DNA of 64,000 nt from Verrucomicrobiota bacterium (GCA_014584295.1 JACTNC010000019.1:124001-188000); one strand, 5' to 3'; numbered from the stretch's first letter, positions 1-8,795 are shown. Notes: generated by a model from the sequence alone, not told the origin. Numbers and translations are program-made.

Positions 1-114
1 CTGGATATAACGATCGTAACCTCCGCCGAGTCGGATGACGAGGGTCGCGAGTTGCTCCGGCTCCTGGGCATGCCCTTCCGCCGCACCGAGGCCGCCAAAG
101 CGGCCGCCGCCTAA
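1..114 (+). CDS. rplE: 50S ribosomal protein L5, C-terminal end (partial)
   Basis: The first 37 codons of the window read in frame to a TAA stop. They encode the L5 C-terminus: an [15 protein letters not shown] strand followed by the LLRLLGMPF helix and an Ala-rich tail. L5 binds 5S rRNA in the large subunit. The gene is cut by the window start. rpsN follows after 17 bp, the usual rplE-rpsN order of the spc operon. The Ala/Lys tail (about eight residues past the LGMPF motif) is a little longer than in common homologues. Confidence 0.9.
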   Translation: MDITIVTSAESDDEGRELLRLLGMPFRRTEAAKAAAA

Positions 115-131
115 ATCAACGCCTTTCCGTC

Positions 132-437
132 ATGCCGAAAACCTCAGCCATCCAGCGCAATGAAAAGCGCAAGAAGCTCGCCACAAAGTTTGCCGCCAAG
201 CGCGCTGAACTGAAGGCGATCCTTGCCAATCCTGAGAGCAGCGATGAGGAATTCTTTGCGGCTCAAAAGAAGCTGCAGAAACTCCCTCGCAACTCGTCCC
301 CCATCCGTGTCCGCAATCGTTGCTCCATGAGTGGGCGCCCGCGCGCCTACATCAGCAAGTTCGGAGTTTCCCGTATCCAGTTCCGCGAACTCGCTCTCGC
401 CGGCAAGATTCCAGGCGTCACAAAATCCTCCTGGTAA
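132..437 (+). CDS. rpsN: 30S ribosomal protein S14, long zinc-free form
   Basis: A 101-residue basic protein with the S14 signature near the C-terminus ([20 protein letters not shown], then the [13 protein letters not shown] helix and KSSW end). It assembles late into the 30S head. The length and the absence of CxxC pairs place it in the long, zinc-independent S14 class. It lies between rplE and rpsH as in the canonical spc operon. The 15 bases before the ATG (gcctttccgtc region) hold no purine-rich ribosome binding site. Confidence 0.95.
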   Translation: MPKTSAIQRNEKRKKLATKFAAKRAELKAILANPESSDEEFFAAQKKLQKLPRNSSPIRVRNRCSMSGRPRAYISKFGVSRIQFRELALAGKIPGVTKSSW

Positions 438-512
438 CATTTTCCCCATCGGGGGTGGCGTCGCGATTGCGGCGCAGGATATGACCCGGTGGTCCGTCAA
501 CTCCATCCAACC

Positions 513-905
513 ATGACAGATCCTATCAGCGATTTTCTTACCCGCCTGCGCAATGCGTCGGCGGCCAAAAAGGCGGAGGCAGTTTCGCCTCACTCCAAGA
601 TGAAGGAGGCCATCGCCGGAATTTTGAAGGCCGAAGGCTTCATTGCCGGCTACGCCGATGGCACCGACGAGAAAGGTCACAAGACCCTCGTTGTGCAACT
701 GAAGTATGTGAACGATGTACCGGCGATCACCTGTCTGGATCGCGTTTCCACGCCGGGACGCCGCCTCTACTACGGATACACCGAGATCCCGCGCGTACTG
801 AACGGGCTTGGCATCAGCATCCTTTCCACACCGCGCGGACTGATGAAGGGCCAGGATTGCCGTCGCAATAAGGTCGGCGGGGAACTGGTTTGCAACGTCT
901 GGTAA
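513..905 (+). CDS. rpsH: 30S ribosomal protein S8
   Basis: 130 residues beginning MTDPISDFLTRLRNAS, the standard S8 start, and ending with the RNA-binding C-terminal domain (ISILSTPRGLMKG ... GGELVCNVW). S8 binds the central domain of 16S rRNA and is a primary 30S assembly protein; in E. coli it also represses its own operon. An upstream in-frame GTG at 489 would add eight residues unlike the family, so the ATG at 513 is preferred. No Shine-Dalgarno sequence precedes it. Confidence 0.95.
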   Translation: MTDPISDFLTRLRNASAAKKAEAVSPHSKMKEAIAGILKAEGFIAGYADGTDEKGHKTLVVQLKYVNDVPAITCLDRVSTPGRRLYYGYTEIPRVLNGLGISILSTPRGLMKGQDCRRNKVGGELVCNVW

Positions 906-922
906 CAGAGGAGACCAACACA

Positions 923-1462
923 ATGAGTCGCATTGGCAAACAACCCGTTTCCATTCCCGAGAAGGTCAAGGTCGACGTAAAGCCGGGCAATACCGTGCAT
1001 GTCGAGGGACCCAAGGGCAAAGTTCACAAGACCTTTGATTCAGTCGTAAAGATTTCGGTTTCGGACAAGAAGGTCCGTTTCGCGCCGACGGAAGAGACCC
1101 GCTTTGCCCGGGCCATGTTTGGTACGGCCCGTTCCGTTGTCGCCGGCATGGTCAAGGGCGTGTCGGAAGGATTCGTCAAGGAACTCGAGATCCAGGGCGT
1201 TGGTTTCAAGGCCACGCAGAAGGGCAAGCAGATCGATTTTGCCTTGGGCTATTCCCATCCGATCCTCTTCGACATCCCCGAAGGCATCAAGATCACCATC
1301 ACCGACCAGACGAAGCTCAAGGTCGAGGGTGCGGACAAGCAGCTCGTTGGTGCGGTCACCGCCGAGATCCGCAGCTATTATCCGCCGGAGCCCTACAAGG
1401 GCAAGGGTGTACGCATTGTTGGCGAGCGTGTCCGCCGCAAGGAAGGCAAGACCGTCGCCTAA
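923..1462 (+). CDS. rplF: 50S ribosomal protein L6
   Basis: 179 residues starting MSRIGKQPVSIPEKV, with the duplicated L6 fold and the C-terminal signature YYPPEPYKGKGVR followed by a basic end. It binds 23S rRNA near the sarcin-ricin loop region. The start at 923 is set by family length and by a good ribosome binding site (GAGGAG, nine bases upstream). This is the only gene of the ribosomal block with an obvious Shine-Dalgarno sequence. It lies 17 bp after rpsH. Confidence 0.95.
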   Translation: MSRIGKQPVSIPEKVKVDVKPGNTVHVEGPKGKVHKTFDSVVKISVSDKKVRFAPTEETRFARAMFGTARSVVAGMVKGVSEGFVKELEIQGVGFKATQKGKQIDFALGYSHPILFDIPEGIKITITDQTKLKVEGADKQLVGAVTAEIRSYYPPEPYKGKGVRIVGERVRRKEGKTVA

Positions 1463-1550
1463 GCCAATAACACGGATGTGCGGACCGTTCCCAGCCTGGG
1501 AATCCCACAAGGCCGCCTGAACGACGCGCATTCACTTCCCACTTGTTTCA

Positions 1551-1913
1551 ATGAACACCATTCAAAAAGCAGACCTCCTCCAGAAACGCCGCTGGCGCAT
1601 CCGGAAGAAGGTCAACGGTACGAGCGCACGCCCGCGTCTGAGCGTGAAATTCAGTGCCAAACACATCTACGCGCAGGCGATCGACGACTCCGCAGGCTCC
1701 ACGCTTGTTTTCCTGTCGAGCCTGGATGCCTCCCTCCGCAAGCAAAACATCAAGGCCAACCTCGCCGGTGCAAAGGCCTTGGGCACCGCATTTGCCGACA
1801 AGGCAAAGGCAGCAGGCCTGTCAGCGGTGATCTTTGACCGCAGCGGCGCCCGTTATCATGGCAAGGTCAAGGGCTTTGCCGAAGCTGCCCGCGAAGGCGG
1901 CCTGGTGTTTTAA
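1551..1913 (+). CDS. rplR: 50S ribosomal protein L18
   Basis: 120 residues; N-terminal basic helix ([20 protein letters not shown]) and the L18 core strands [16 protein letters not shown] and [19 protein letters not shown]. It carries 5S rRNA into the large subunit together with L5. The leader (88 bp after rplF) is pyrimidine rich (cccacttgtttca) with no Shine-Dalgarno motif. rpsE starts 11 bp after its stop. Confidence 0.95.
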   Translation: MNTIQKADLLQKRRWRIRKKVNGTSARPRLSVKFSAKHIYAQAIDDSAGSTLVFLSSLDASLRKQNIKANLAGAKALGTAFADKAKAAGLSAVIFDRSGARYHGKVKGFAEAAREGGLVF

Positions 1914-1924
1914 CTCCCCTGCTC

Positions 1925-2560
1925 ATGAGCACTGATCAAGTTTCCAACACTCCAGCAACTGCCGACACACCTGCGACGGAAGGCCGTCCCTCCGGACGCC
2001 GCTCCAACCGCACGGGTGCTCAGGGCGACAACCGTGGTCCCCGCCGTGACGGCGGTGGTCAGCGGCGCGATCGCCGCGAAACGGCTGCACCCAAGAGCGA
2101 CGGCCCCGAGATGGTTGAAAAGGTCGTCTTCATCAACCGCTGCGCGAAGGTCGTCAAGGGTGGCCGTCGCTTCAGTTTTTCCGCCATTGCTGTGGTGGGT
2201 GACCAGAAGGGCAACATCGGCGTAGGCCTCGGCAAGGCAAACGAGGTTCCCGATGCGATCCGCAAGAGCACCGAGCATGCGAAGAAGCGCCTCGTGAACG
2301 TAAAGCTCAAGGGTGATACGATTCCGCACGAGGTCTTCGGTACCTTTGACGGTGGCAAGGTCCTTCTTAAGCCAGCTGTGCCGGGCACCGGACTCATCGC
2401 CGGCGGCGGTGTGCGGGCTGTGCTTGAGGCGGCTGGCATCAAGAACGTTCTCACCAAGTCCATGGGTTCGAAGAACCATATCGCGGTCGTCAACGCAACG
2501 GTTGCCGCCCTTCGTCAATTGCGCCTTGCGGACGACTACTCTGCTCTGCGCAAGGCCTGA
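1925..2560 (+). CDS. rpsE: 30S ribosomal protein S5 with N-terminal low-complexity extension
   Basis: 211 residues against about 165 usual. The first 60 or so are a Thr/Ala then Arg/Gly-rich segment ([20 protein letters not shown]) of low complexity. The normal S5 follows: double-stranded RNA-binding domain from [16 protein letters not shown] with [19 protein letters not shown], and the C-terminal domain with [21 protein letters not shown]5 acts in decoding fidelity and lines the mRNA entry channel. rpmD (L30), normally next, is absent; only 78 bp separate it from rplO. Confidence 0.95.
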   Translation: MSTDQVSNTPATADTPATEGRPSGRRSNRTGAQGDNRGPRRDGGGQRRDRRETAAPKSDGPEMVEKVVFINRCAKVVKGGRRFSFSAIAVVGDQKGNIGVGLGKANEVPDAIRKSTEHAKKRLVNVKLKGDTIPHEVFGTFDGGKVLLKPAVPGTGLIAGGGVRAVLEAAGIKNVLTKSMGSKNHIAVVNATVAALRQLRLADDYSALRKA

Positions 2561-2638
2561 TTCACCCGGCCCAGTCTATTCATTTCAGCAATCCGAGTCG
2601 TTCCGTCCAGGGCGGAGCGGCGCACATAGGAATCATCC

Positions 2639-3085
2639 ATGAAACTTCACGATCTCAAGAACGTCCCCGGTGCAGTGCGCCGCCGCAAGCGAGTTGGCTG
2701 TGGCGAAGGCGGCGGCCATGGCAAGACCTCCACCCGTGGTGGAAAGGGGCAGACCGCCCGCTCCGGCGGCAGCATTCGCCCCGGATTTGAAGGCGGTCAG
2801 ATGCCGCTTTACCGGAAACTTCCACATCGCGGCTTCAACCAAGCGGCTTTCCGCGTTGAGCCCGCGGTCGTCAATGTCGGTGATCTCGCGGCACTTGACT
2901 CCTCGGTCACCGAGGTTGATGCAGCGGTCCTTTCCCGGAATGGCTTTATCCGCAAGGACGAAACCTTCCTGAAGGTATTGGGCGATGGCGAAATCAGCCG
3001 TGCGCTCAAGGTCACCGCGGCGAAGTTCTCAGCGTCTGCCAAGGCAAAGATCGAAGCCGCCGGCGGACAGGCCATCGTGGCCTGA
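2639..3085 (+). CDS. rplO: 50S ribosomal protein L15
   Basis: 148 residues with the Gly-rich N-terminal arm of L15 (KRVGCGEGGGHGKTSTRGGK) and the PLYRKLPHRGFN motif, ending in the L18e/L15 fold (VTAAKFSASAKAKIEAAGG). It is a central assembly protein of the large subunit. Here it is the last gene of the first ribosomal block: a strong hairpin plus T-tract begins 15 bp after its stop, in front of secY. Confidence 0.95.
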   Translation: MKLHDLKNVPGAVRRRKRVGCGEGGGHGKTSTRGGKGQTARSGGSIRPGFEGGQMPLYRKLPHRGFNQAAFRVEPAVVNVGDLAALDSSVTEVDAAVLSRNGFIRKDETFLKVLGDGEISRALKVTAAKFSASAKAKIEAAGGQAIVA

Positions 3086-3099
3086 ATCGCCGCGAGTTG

Positions 3100-3125
3100 A
3101 GCCGCGCATCCCTGCGCGGCTTTTT
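3100..3125 (+). terminator. Intrinsic terminator/attenuator between rplO and secY
   Basis: A perfect 9-bp stem (AGCCGCGCA, 3100-3108, with TGCGCGGCT, 3113-3121) encloses the four-base loop TCCC and runs into five T residues. This is a textbook Rho-independent terminator. It sits inside what is usually one transcript and 40 bp before the secY start, so it may attenuate expression of secY and genes beyond. Confidence 0.85.
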
Positions 3126-3164
3126 GCATCAATTGAACTCATTCGTGTTCCCAGCCTCCCACCT

Positions 3165-4667
3165 GTGTTTTCCGCGTTTACCAACTCCCTGAAGATTCCG
3201 GAGCTGCGCTCCCGGATTTTCTACACACTGGCCCTTCTGTTTGTTGCCCGCGTTGGCGCACACATTCCGCTGCCCGGTCTTGATCCAAAGCCGCTGCAGG
3301 CGTTCTTTGCCGATCAGACGACCGGCGGAGCCAGCGCGCTTGTCGGGCTGTACAACATGTTCACGGGTGGAGCCCTCGTAAAGGGTGCTGTCTTCGCGCT
3401 TGGCATCATGCCATACATCAGCGCGGCGATTGTGTTTCAGTTGATGACAGCGGTGGTACCCAGCCTGAGCCGCCTCCAGCAGGAGGGTGACGTCGGGCGC
3501 CAGAAGCTGACACAGTACACCCGGTATGCGACGCTTCTGATCTGTCTCGTTCAGGGCACGCTTCTCATTCTTGCCCTGGAAAATCCCGGCCGTTTGTTTC
3601 CCGGCTACGACATCAACCAGTACGGTCCGATCGTGATCGTCAGCAAGACCTGGTTCCTGATCACCTCAGTGATCTTTATGACGGCGGGCACGCTCTTGCT
3701 CATGTGGCTTGGCGAGCAGATTACGCAGCGGGGGATCGGCAATGGTGTTTCCATCCTGATCACCATCGGCATTCTTGCCGACATTCCCGGTGCCGCTTCG
3801 GCCACCTATCAGCTCTTTTTTGCCCCGATCGGCGTGGAACGCCTCGGGCTTCCACAGGGAATCATCATGGTTGCCCTGTTCGTGCTGGTGACGATGGGCA
3901 TTGTCATGGTGGTGCAGGGGCAGCGAAAGATACCTGTCCAGTATGCAAAGCGGGTTGTTGGCAATAAGGTCATGGGGGGCCAGAGCTCATTCCTGCCCCT
4001 CAAGGTCAACTATTCCGGCGTCATGCCGGTCATCTTCGCAAGTGCGATCCTGCTTTTCCCCCAGCAGATCTTCGCGCAGCTCGGAGCAGCGATGAACTGG
4101 CGATGGATGATTGAGTTTTCGGGAAACCTGCTGCGCGGGCACTGGAGCTACTACGCAATCATGGTGTTTCTGATCCTCTTCTTCAGCTACTTTTGGGTGT
4201 CGGTCATGTTCAAACCCATTCAAATTGCTGATGATTTGAAGAAATATGGCGGCTACATACCAGGTGTCCGGCCAGGCGAACCGACGGCGCAATTCTTGGA
4301 CTTCATCATGACGCGCCTGACCCTTGCGGGGTCGATCTTCCTTACCATCATTGCAGTAATGCCGGACGTTCTCCTTTTTGAGCTCAACGTACCGCAGCGC
4401 ATTGCCATCTTTTTCGGCGGTACCGGAATGCTGATCACGGTTGGCGTTATCCTCGACACGATGCGGCAGGTGGAGACGTTCCTCCTGCAGCGTCACTATG
4501 ATGGATTCCTGAAGAAGGGCCGCATCCGCTCGCGCAGTGCCGGAGTGGCGAGTGCCACGAGTGAGGCACTCAGTTCAGAGGCCGTCATGAAGCTCGTCTA
4601 TCCGATGCTGGGGCTGTTCCTCCTCGGGCTGGGTATCTGGGCCTACCGCCATTTCAGTGGAAATTAG
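3165..4667 (+). CDS. secY: Preprotein translocase subunit SecY
   Basis: The central channel of the Sec translocon, exporting and inserting proteins at the inner membrane. From the GTG at 3165 the protein is 500 residues (SecY usually 430-450), starting with the typical FTNSLKIPELRSRIFYTLAL and carrying the plug/TM2 region (YNMFTGGALVKGAVFALGI), the GNGVSILITIGILADIP helix and the cytoplasmic loop FKPIQIADDLKKYGGYIPG. No in-frame ATG fits; frame positions further upstream run back into rplO, so GTG is chosen. No Shine-Dalgarno motif is seen. Extra length lies in the loops (QTTGGASALVG region) and the C-terminus. Confidence 0.95.
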   Translation: MFSAFTNSLKIPELRSRIFYTLALLFVARVGAHIPLPGLDPKPLQAFFADQTTGGASALVGLYNMFTGGALVKGAVFALGIMPYISAAIVFQLMTAVVPSLSRLQQEGDVGRQKLTQYTRYATLLICLVQGTLLILALENPGRLFPGYDINQYGPIVIVSKTWFLITSVIFMTAGTLLLMWLGEQITQRGIGNGVSILITIGILADIPGAASATYQLFFAPIGVERLGLPQGIIMVALFVLVTMGIVMVVQGQRKIPVQYAKRVVGNKVMGGQSSFLPLKVNYSGVMPVIFASAILLFPQQIFAQLGAAMNWRWMIEFSGNLLRGHWSYYAIMVFLILFFSYFWVSVMFKPIQIADDLKKYGGYIPGVRPGEPTAQFLDFIMTRLTLAGSIFLTIIAVMPDVLLFELNVPQRIAIFFGGTGMLITVGVILDTMRQVETFLLQRHYDGFLKKGRIRSRSAGVASATSEALSSEAVMKLVYPMLGLFLLGLGIWAYRHFSGN

Positions 4668-4681
4668 CCTTTACTTCGGTC

Positions 4682-5131
4682 GTGAAGTCTTCACTTTCCG
4701 ACCTCTTCGCTGGTTTGAGCCTTCGGGCAAGAATCAAGCTGGTGGTCCTCGATCCAACTCGAGCCGGCCTCGCGGGCGAAGCTTCGGAAAACAGTTCTTT
4801 GAATCAAATTGAGCACGTCTCTCCGGCCCGTTTGCTGCGGTCGGAGATTTCGCAACCGGCGTTCGCGCAGTCTGCTGCGAATGATGCCGCTGTTTTCGCA
4901 CTTCTGCGGAAATGGTTCTGGTCGCGCAAACCCGATGCGGGATTTGTCCTTTGGGGACTCCCGGCTACGCTGCTCCAGGCAATGGTTTTCGACGAATGGC
5001 TTGAGGCCAGGCAGGAATGCCTTGATGCCGTCATTCCCGGTGGCGTTTGCGAAAGCAACCCGGCCCTTCTCGACTACTACCGCAATCACGGTCTGCTGGC
5101 TGATGTCGGCGGCCTCGCGATCAACCCATGA
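4682..5131 (+). CDS. Degenerate adenylate-kinase-like protein (predicted pseudoenzyme)
   Basis: 149 residues in the slot between secY and map where adk normally lies. Seen: residues 19-34 (KLVVLDPTRAGLAGEA) line up with the Adk P-loop strand but have lost the GxxGxGK signature; VSPARLLRSEI (47-56) matches the Adk STGDMLR-type AMP-site helix; FVLWGLPATLLQA (88-100) matches DGFPRT with both the Asp and the catalytic Arg replaced; LLDYYRNHGLLADVGG (129-144) matches the C-terminal PLIDYY region. The LID domain is absent (Adk usually about 215 residues). Inferred: a former Adk that cannot bind or transfer phosphate, kept in frame. GTG start; its stop overlaps the map start as ATGA. A functional adk should lie elsewhere. 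Confidence 0.7.
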   Translation: MKSSLSDLFAGLSLRARIKLVVLDPTRAGLAGEASENSSLNQIEHVSPARLLRSEISQPAFAQSAANDAAVFALLRKWFWSRKPDAGFVLWGLPATLLQAMVFDEWLEARQECLDAVIPGGVCESNPALLDYYRNHGLLADVGGLAINP

Positions 5132-5952
5132 TTCCCGTCAAGACAGAGAAACAAATCATGCAGATGCGTGATTCGTGCCGGGTTGCGGCGACGGTCCTTC
5201 AGGAACTGAAGGCAATGGTCCGGCCTGGAATCAGCACACAGGATCTTGAGGAAGCGGGTCGCGAGGCGATCGCACGCTTGGGCGCGAAAAGCGCGTGTTT
5301 TGGTTATCAGGTGGGTTCCCGGCGATATCCGGCGCACACTTGCATCTCGGTGAACGAGGAGGTCGTCCACGGGATCCCGTCATTCCGACGAATCCTGAGC
5401 GATGGTGATGTCGTTTCAATCGACATCGTTGTATCGAAAAACGGATACATCGGCGACAATGCTGTCACCGTCCCCGTTGGAAAGATCTCACCGCCGCTGC
5501 AACGTCTTCTTGATGTCTCGGAACAGGCGCTTCGCCTGGGCATCGCAGCGGCAGTCGTGGGAAACCGAATCGCTGATATCTCTCAGGCGATCCAGACCTA
5601 TGTTGAGGCTTACGGATACGGAGTTGTGCGCGACATGGTCGGCCACGGGGTCGGCGTATCCATGCACGAGGAGCCCCAGATTCCGAATTTCGGACGCGAG
5701 GTGCGCGACCGAATCAAACCAGGGATGACGCTTGCCATCGAGCCGATGGTCAATCTCGGGGGCTTCAAGACCAGAACACTTGCTGATGGATGGACCGTTG
5801 TGTCGGCGGACAAATCACCTTCCGCGCATTTCGAACACACGGTGCTCACGACGGAGAAGGGTCCGGAAATCCTGACACTTCCAGTACCCGTCACATCCCC
5901 GGTCCACGCACTCCCGGTTGGATTCGATTCTCGCACCGCTGCGGTGAAATGA
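5128..5952 (+). CDS. map: Methionine aminopeptidase, type I
   Basis: Removes the initiator methionine from nascent proteins using a two-metal site. 274 residues. The metal and catalytic residues are visible in order: His in the HTCISVNEEVVHGIP segment, Asp pair in SIDIVVSKNGYIGDNAV, His in GHGVGVSMHEEPQIPNFG, Glu in MTLAIEPMVNLGG and Glu in HFEHTVLTTEKGPEILT. A C-terminal tail of about 25 residues goes beyond the catalytic fold. The ATG overlaps the stop of the Adk-like gene by four bases, implying translational coupling. infA and rpmJ, often next, are absent. Confidence 0.95.
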   Translation: MIPVKTEKQIMQMRDSCRVAATVLQELKAMVRPGISTQDLEEAGREAIARLGAKSACFGYQVGSRRYPAHTCISVNEEVVHGIPSFRRILSDGDVVSIDIVVSKNGYIGDNAVTVPVGKISPPLQRLLDVSEQALRLGIAAAVVGNRIADISQAIQTYVEAYGYGVVRDMVGHGVGVSMHEEPQIPNFGREVRDRIKPGMTLAIEPMVNLGGFKTRTLADGWTVVSADKSPSAHFEHTVLTTEKGPEILTLPVPVTSPVHALPVGFDSRTAAVK

Positions 5953-6009
5953 CCGCCGCACTTATCACTTTCTTCAATCTTCATTCCAAACTGCTAAACT
6001 CAACCTACC

Positions 6010-6387
6010 ATGCCTCGTCTTCTCGGCGTTGAAATTCCGGCCAAAAAGAAAGTCGGCCATTCGTTGCGCTATATTTACGGCATCGGCCCACTCCGTGCCG
6101 ACCTGATTGTCAAGGAAGCCGGTATTGATCCGAATATCCGTGCACAGGACCTCACAGAGGAGAACCTGAACCGCATCCTGCACGTCATCACCGAGCACAA
6201 GTGGGTGGTGGAAGGCGACCTTCGCCGGGAGATTGCTGCAAACCTCAAGCGACTCCAGGCCATCAATTGCTATCGTGGCATCCGCCATCGTCGCAGTCTC
6301 CCCGTGCGCGGCCAGCGCACGAGCACCAATGCGCGCACCCGCAAGGGACCGCGCAAGACCGTGGGCGTCACCAAAGCCAAAGAATAA
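6010..6387 (+). CDS. rpsM: 30S ribosomal protein S13
   Basis: 125 residues, [20 protein letters not shown] start, helix-two-turn-helix core ([20 protein letters not shown]) and the basic tail [21 protein letters not shown]13 contacts the P-site tRNA and L5 at the subunit interface. It opens the second ribosomal block (rpsM-rpsK-rpsD-rpoA-rplQ). The 57-bp leader is AC/T rich with no Shine-Dalgarno motif. Confidence 0.95.
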   Translation: MPRLLGVEIPAKKKVGHSLRYIYGIGPLRADLIVKEAGIDPNIRAQDLTEENLNRILHVITEHKWVVEGDLRREIAANLKRLQAINCYRGIRHRRSLPVRGQRTSTNARTRKGPRKTVGVTKAKE

Positions 6388-6396
6388 TTTTCCGCC

Positions 6397-7029
6397 ATGG
6401 CCGAAGAAAAATCTGCTCCCAAGAAAGAAAAGACCGCCAAGGCTACTGCCGGTGCGGAAGCCGTTCCCGCTGCGGAGAAGAAGCCAAAGGCTCCCAAGGC
6501 TGCTGCTGCTGATGCAGCCCCGGCTGCAGCCCCGGCAACCGCTGATGACGCCGCCCCGCAGGAGGGCGCCCCGACAAAGCCGGTTGAGCTCGTTGGAGGC
6601 GTCGCCAGGCAGCCAACGGCGGAGGAACTCCTCAAGGAGGAACTCGGAACCATCAAGGTGCGCAAGGCAAAGGGTTCCAAGAATATCACGTCGGGCATCG
6701 TGAATGTTCTTGCTTCGTTCAATAACACAATTGTTTCCATAACCGACCAAAAGGGTCAGGTGATCGCCTGGTCGAGCGCGGGCAAGTGCAACTTCCGTGG
6801 CTCCCGGAAATCGACGGCCTATGCGGCCCAGGTGGTCGCCCAGGATGCCGCACGCAATGCCATGTCACATGGGCTCAAGGATGTTGTCATTCGCATTTCA
6901 GGCCCCGGCCTCGGCCGTGACAGTGCTGTTCGGGCACTCCAGGCAATCGGCTTGGAAATCGCCTCCATCGTGGATGTCACACCGATTCCACATAATGGCT
7001 GCCGCCCGCCGAAGCGCCGTCGCGTTTGA
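6397..7029 (+). CDS. rpsK: 30S ribosomal protein S11 with long N-terminal extension
   Basis: 210 residues against about 130 usual. The S11 core starts near residue 88 ([20 protein letters not shown]) and shows [39 protein letters not shown], the [20 protein letters not shown] segment and the [15 protein letters not shown] end. The first 80 or so residues are Ala/Pro/Lys rich and probably disordered. S11 shapes the 30S platform and mRNA exit. It lies 9 bp after rpsM with an AT-rich, Shine-Dalgarno-free leader. Confidence 0.95.
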   Translation: MAEEKSAPKKEKTAKATAGAEAVPAAEKKPKAPKAAAADAAPAAAPATADDAAPQEGAPTKPVELVGGVARQPTAEELLKEELGTIKVRKAKGSKNITSGIVNVLASFNNTIVSITDQKGQVIAWSSAGKCNFRGSRKSTAYAAQVVAQDAARNAMSHGLKDVVIRISGPGLGRDSAVRALQAIGLEIASIVDVTPIPHNGCRPPKRRRV

Positions 7030-7093
7030 TGCGGAATCCAGGTTGACGCCGTTTCACTTCACAACTCTCCACACTTACTAATCTCAAGCAGTC

Positions 7094-7705
7094 ATGGCTC
7101 GCTACACCGGTCCCACCACCCGCATGAATCGGCGCTTTGGACAGCCGATTTTCGGTGCCACCAAAGCGTTCGAACGCCGCCCTTTCCCGCCCGGCCAGCA
7201 CGGCCCGAAGAATCGCCGCAAGCTTTCCGAGTACGCTGTCGGCCTCAACGAAAAGCAGAAGCTCCGCTACACCTACGGTCTTCTCGAGCGTCAGTTCCGT
7301 CGCGTGTTTGAAATCGCCAAGAGCGGTCGCGGCGTCACGGGCGAACGCTTCCTCCAGCTCCTTGAAACCCGTCTCGACAGCGTGGTCTACCTCCTCGGTT
7401 TCGCAAAGAGCCGCGCCGCCGCACGCCAGATGGTGAATCACGGTCATGTTCGCGTGAACGGCCACAAGGTCGACATCGCGAGCTACAATGTCCGTGCCGG
7501 CGAGGAGATCGAGATCAAGAACACACCGACCTCCCGCCAGATCGCCACGCGCAATCTCGAGGACAATCGCATGCGCAACGTTCCAGGCTGGCTCACGCTC
7601 AACGCGGAGAGTTTCAAGGCGGTCGTAAACCGTCTGCCCAATCGCGACGAAATGGACACGACGATCAACGAACAGCTTATCGTCGAGTTCTATTCCCGCT
7701 TCTAA
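7094..7705 (+). CDS. rpsD: 30S ribosomal protein S4, Cys-free form
   Basis: 203 residues. The N-terminus (MARYTGPTTRMNRRFGQPIF) lacks the four zinc-binding cysteines, so this is the C-minus class. The S4 RNA-binding domain follows (RFLQLLETRLDSVVYLLGFA, then RQMVNHGHVRVNGHKVDI). It nucleates 30S assembly and in E. coli regulates the alpha operon. It lies between rpsK and rpoA. The leader (cttactaatctcaagcagtc) has no clear ribosome binding site. Confidence 0.95.
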   Translation: MARYTGPTTRMNRRFGQPIFGATKAFERRPFPPGQHGPKNRRKLSEYAVGLNEKQKLRYTYGLLERQFRRVFEIAKSGRGVTGERFLQLLETRLDSVVYLLGFAKSRAAARQMVNHGHVRVNGHKVDIASYNVRAGEEIEIKNTPTSRQIATRNLEDNRMRNVPGWLTLNAESFKAVVNRLPNRDEMDTTINEQLIVEFYSRF

Positions 7706-7793
7706 GCATCCGGCTCCATTGCCGTTTTCAACCTGTTACGGTTTAGTCGTCGTATCGTTCCTTTAGCGTCACTCATTCTCCCACTTCATCTCC

Positions 7794-8795
7794 ATGCCCA
7801 AACGCCTCGGAAAGTTCGAACTCCCGAACAAGCTCACCAAAATCGAGGAAGGCGCCACCGCCACCTACGCAAAGTTCATTGCAGAACCCTTTGAAGCCGG
7901 CTACGGGCACACCGTGGGCAACTCGTTGCGCCGTGTGCTGCTTAGCTCCATCGAGGGCTCGGCTATCAGCTCCATCAAGATCGACGGGGTCAATCATGAG
8001 TTTCAGAGCGTCGATGGTGTCGTCGAGGACGTCACCGACATCGTCCTGAACCTCAAGAAGGTCCTGATCGTTTCCCAGAAGCGTGAGCCGGTAAATCTGC
8101 AGATCCGGGTCAATCGCCAGGGCGCCGTCACCGCCGCCGACATCCAGGCCGACGCCAACATCACGATCGTCAATCCCGACCAGGTGATTTGCACGCTCGA
8201 TAAGCCCCGTGCATTCGAGGCCGAAATCGAGATCAAGACCGGCCGTGGCTACTATCCCGGCGAACAGAACAAGAAGGAAGAGCAGGCGATCGGCGTCATT
8301 CCGATCGATTCCCTTTTCTCTCCGGTGCGTCTGGTCAAGTACTCGGTCGAGAACACCCGTGTTGGACAGATCACCGACTACGACAAGCTGATCCTTGAAA
8401 TCTGGACCGACGGGCGTGTCACGCCCGACGACGCGCTCAAGCAATCCGCGTCGATCCTCAAGCATCACCTCGACGTATTCGATCGCGTCAGCGACGAGGT
8501 CTACGAGTTCGAGAACCAGCAGTCCGAGGTCAGCGAAGAGCAGAACAAGCTGCGCAAGCTGCTCAACATGTCGGTCAACGAAATCGAACTCTCGGTTCGC
8601 GCGGCCAACTGTCTGAACAACGCCAACATCACGACCGTCGGGGAGCTGGCAATGAAGACGGAGCAGGAAATGCTCAAGTACCGGAATTTCGGCAAGAAGT
8701 CGCTCAACGAAATCAAGGAGAAGCTTGAGGCTCTCGGGCTCTCCCTTGGCATGAAGTTCGACGAACGCCTGCTCGATACCAAGAAGGAAGCCTGA
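7794..8795 (+). CDS. rpoA: DNA-directed RNA polymerase subunit alpha
   Basis: 333 residues. The N-terminal assembly domain has GYGHTVGNSLRRVLLSSIEG and TDIVLNLKKVLI; the C-terminal domain, which binds UP elements and activators, has ELSVRAANCLNNANITTVGE and KSLNEIKEKLEALGLSLGM. It dimerises to start core polymerase assembly. The 24 bases before the ATG are almost all pyrimidines (cactcattctcccacttcatc), a striking leader without Shine-Dalgarno motif. Confidence 0.97.
   Translation: MPKRLGKFELPNKLTKIEEGATATYAKFIAEPFEAGYGHTVGNSLRRVLLSSIEGSAISSIKIDGVNHEFQSVDGVVEDVTDIVLNLKKVLIVSQKREPVNLQIRVNRQGAVTAADIQADANITIVNPDQVICTLDKPRAFEAEIEIKTGRGYYPGEQNKKEEQAIGVIPIDSLFSPVRLVKYSVENTRVGQITDYDKLILEIWTDGRVTPDDALKQSASILKHHLDVFDRVSDEVYEFENQQSEVSEEQNKLRKLLNMSVNEIELSVRAANCLNNANITTVGELAMKTEQEMLKYRNFGKKSLNEIKEKLEALGLSLGMKFDERLLDTKKEA

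Noticed and set aside
144-923. Long antisense open frame over rpsN-rpsH
   Set aside because: Mirror of high-GC ribosomal genes; no family-like sequence, and the sense genes are certain.
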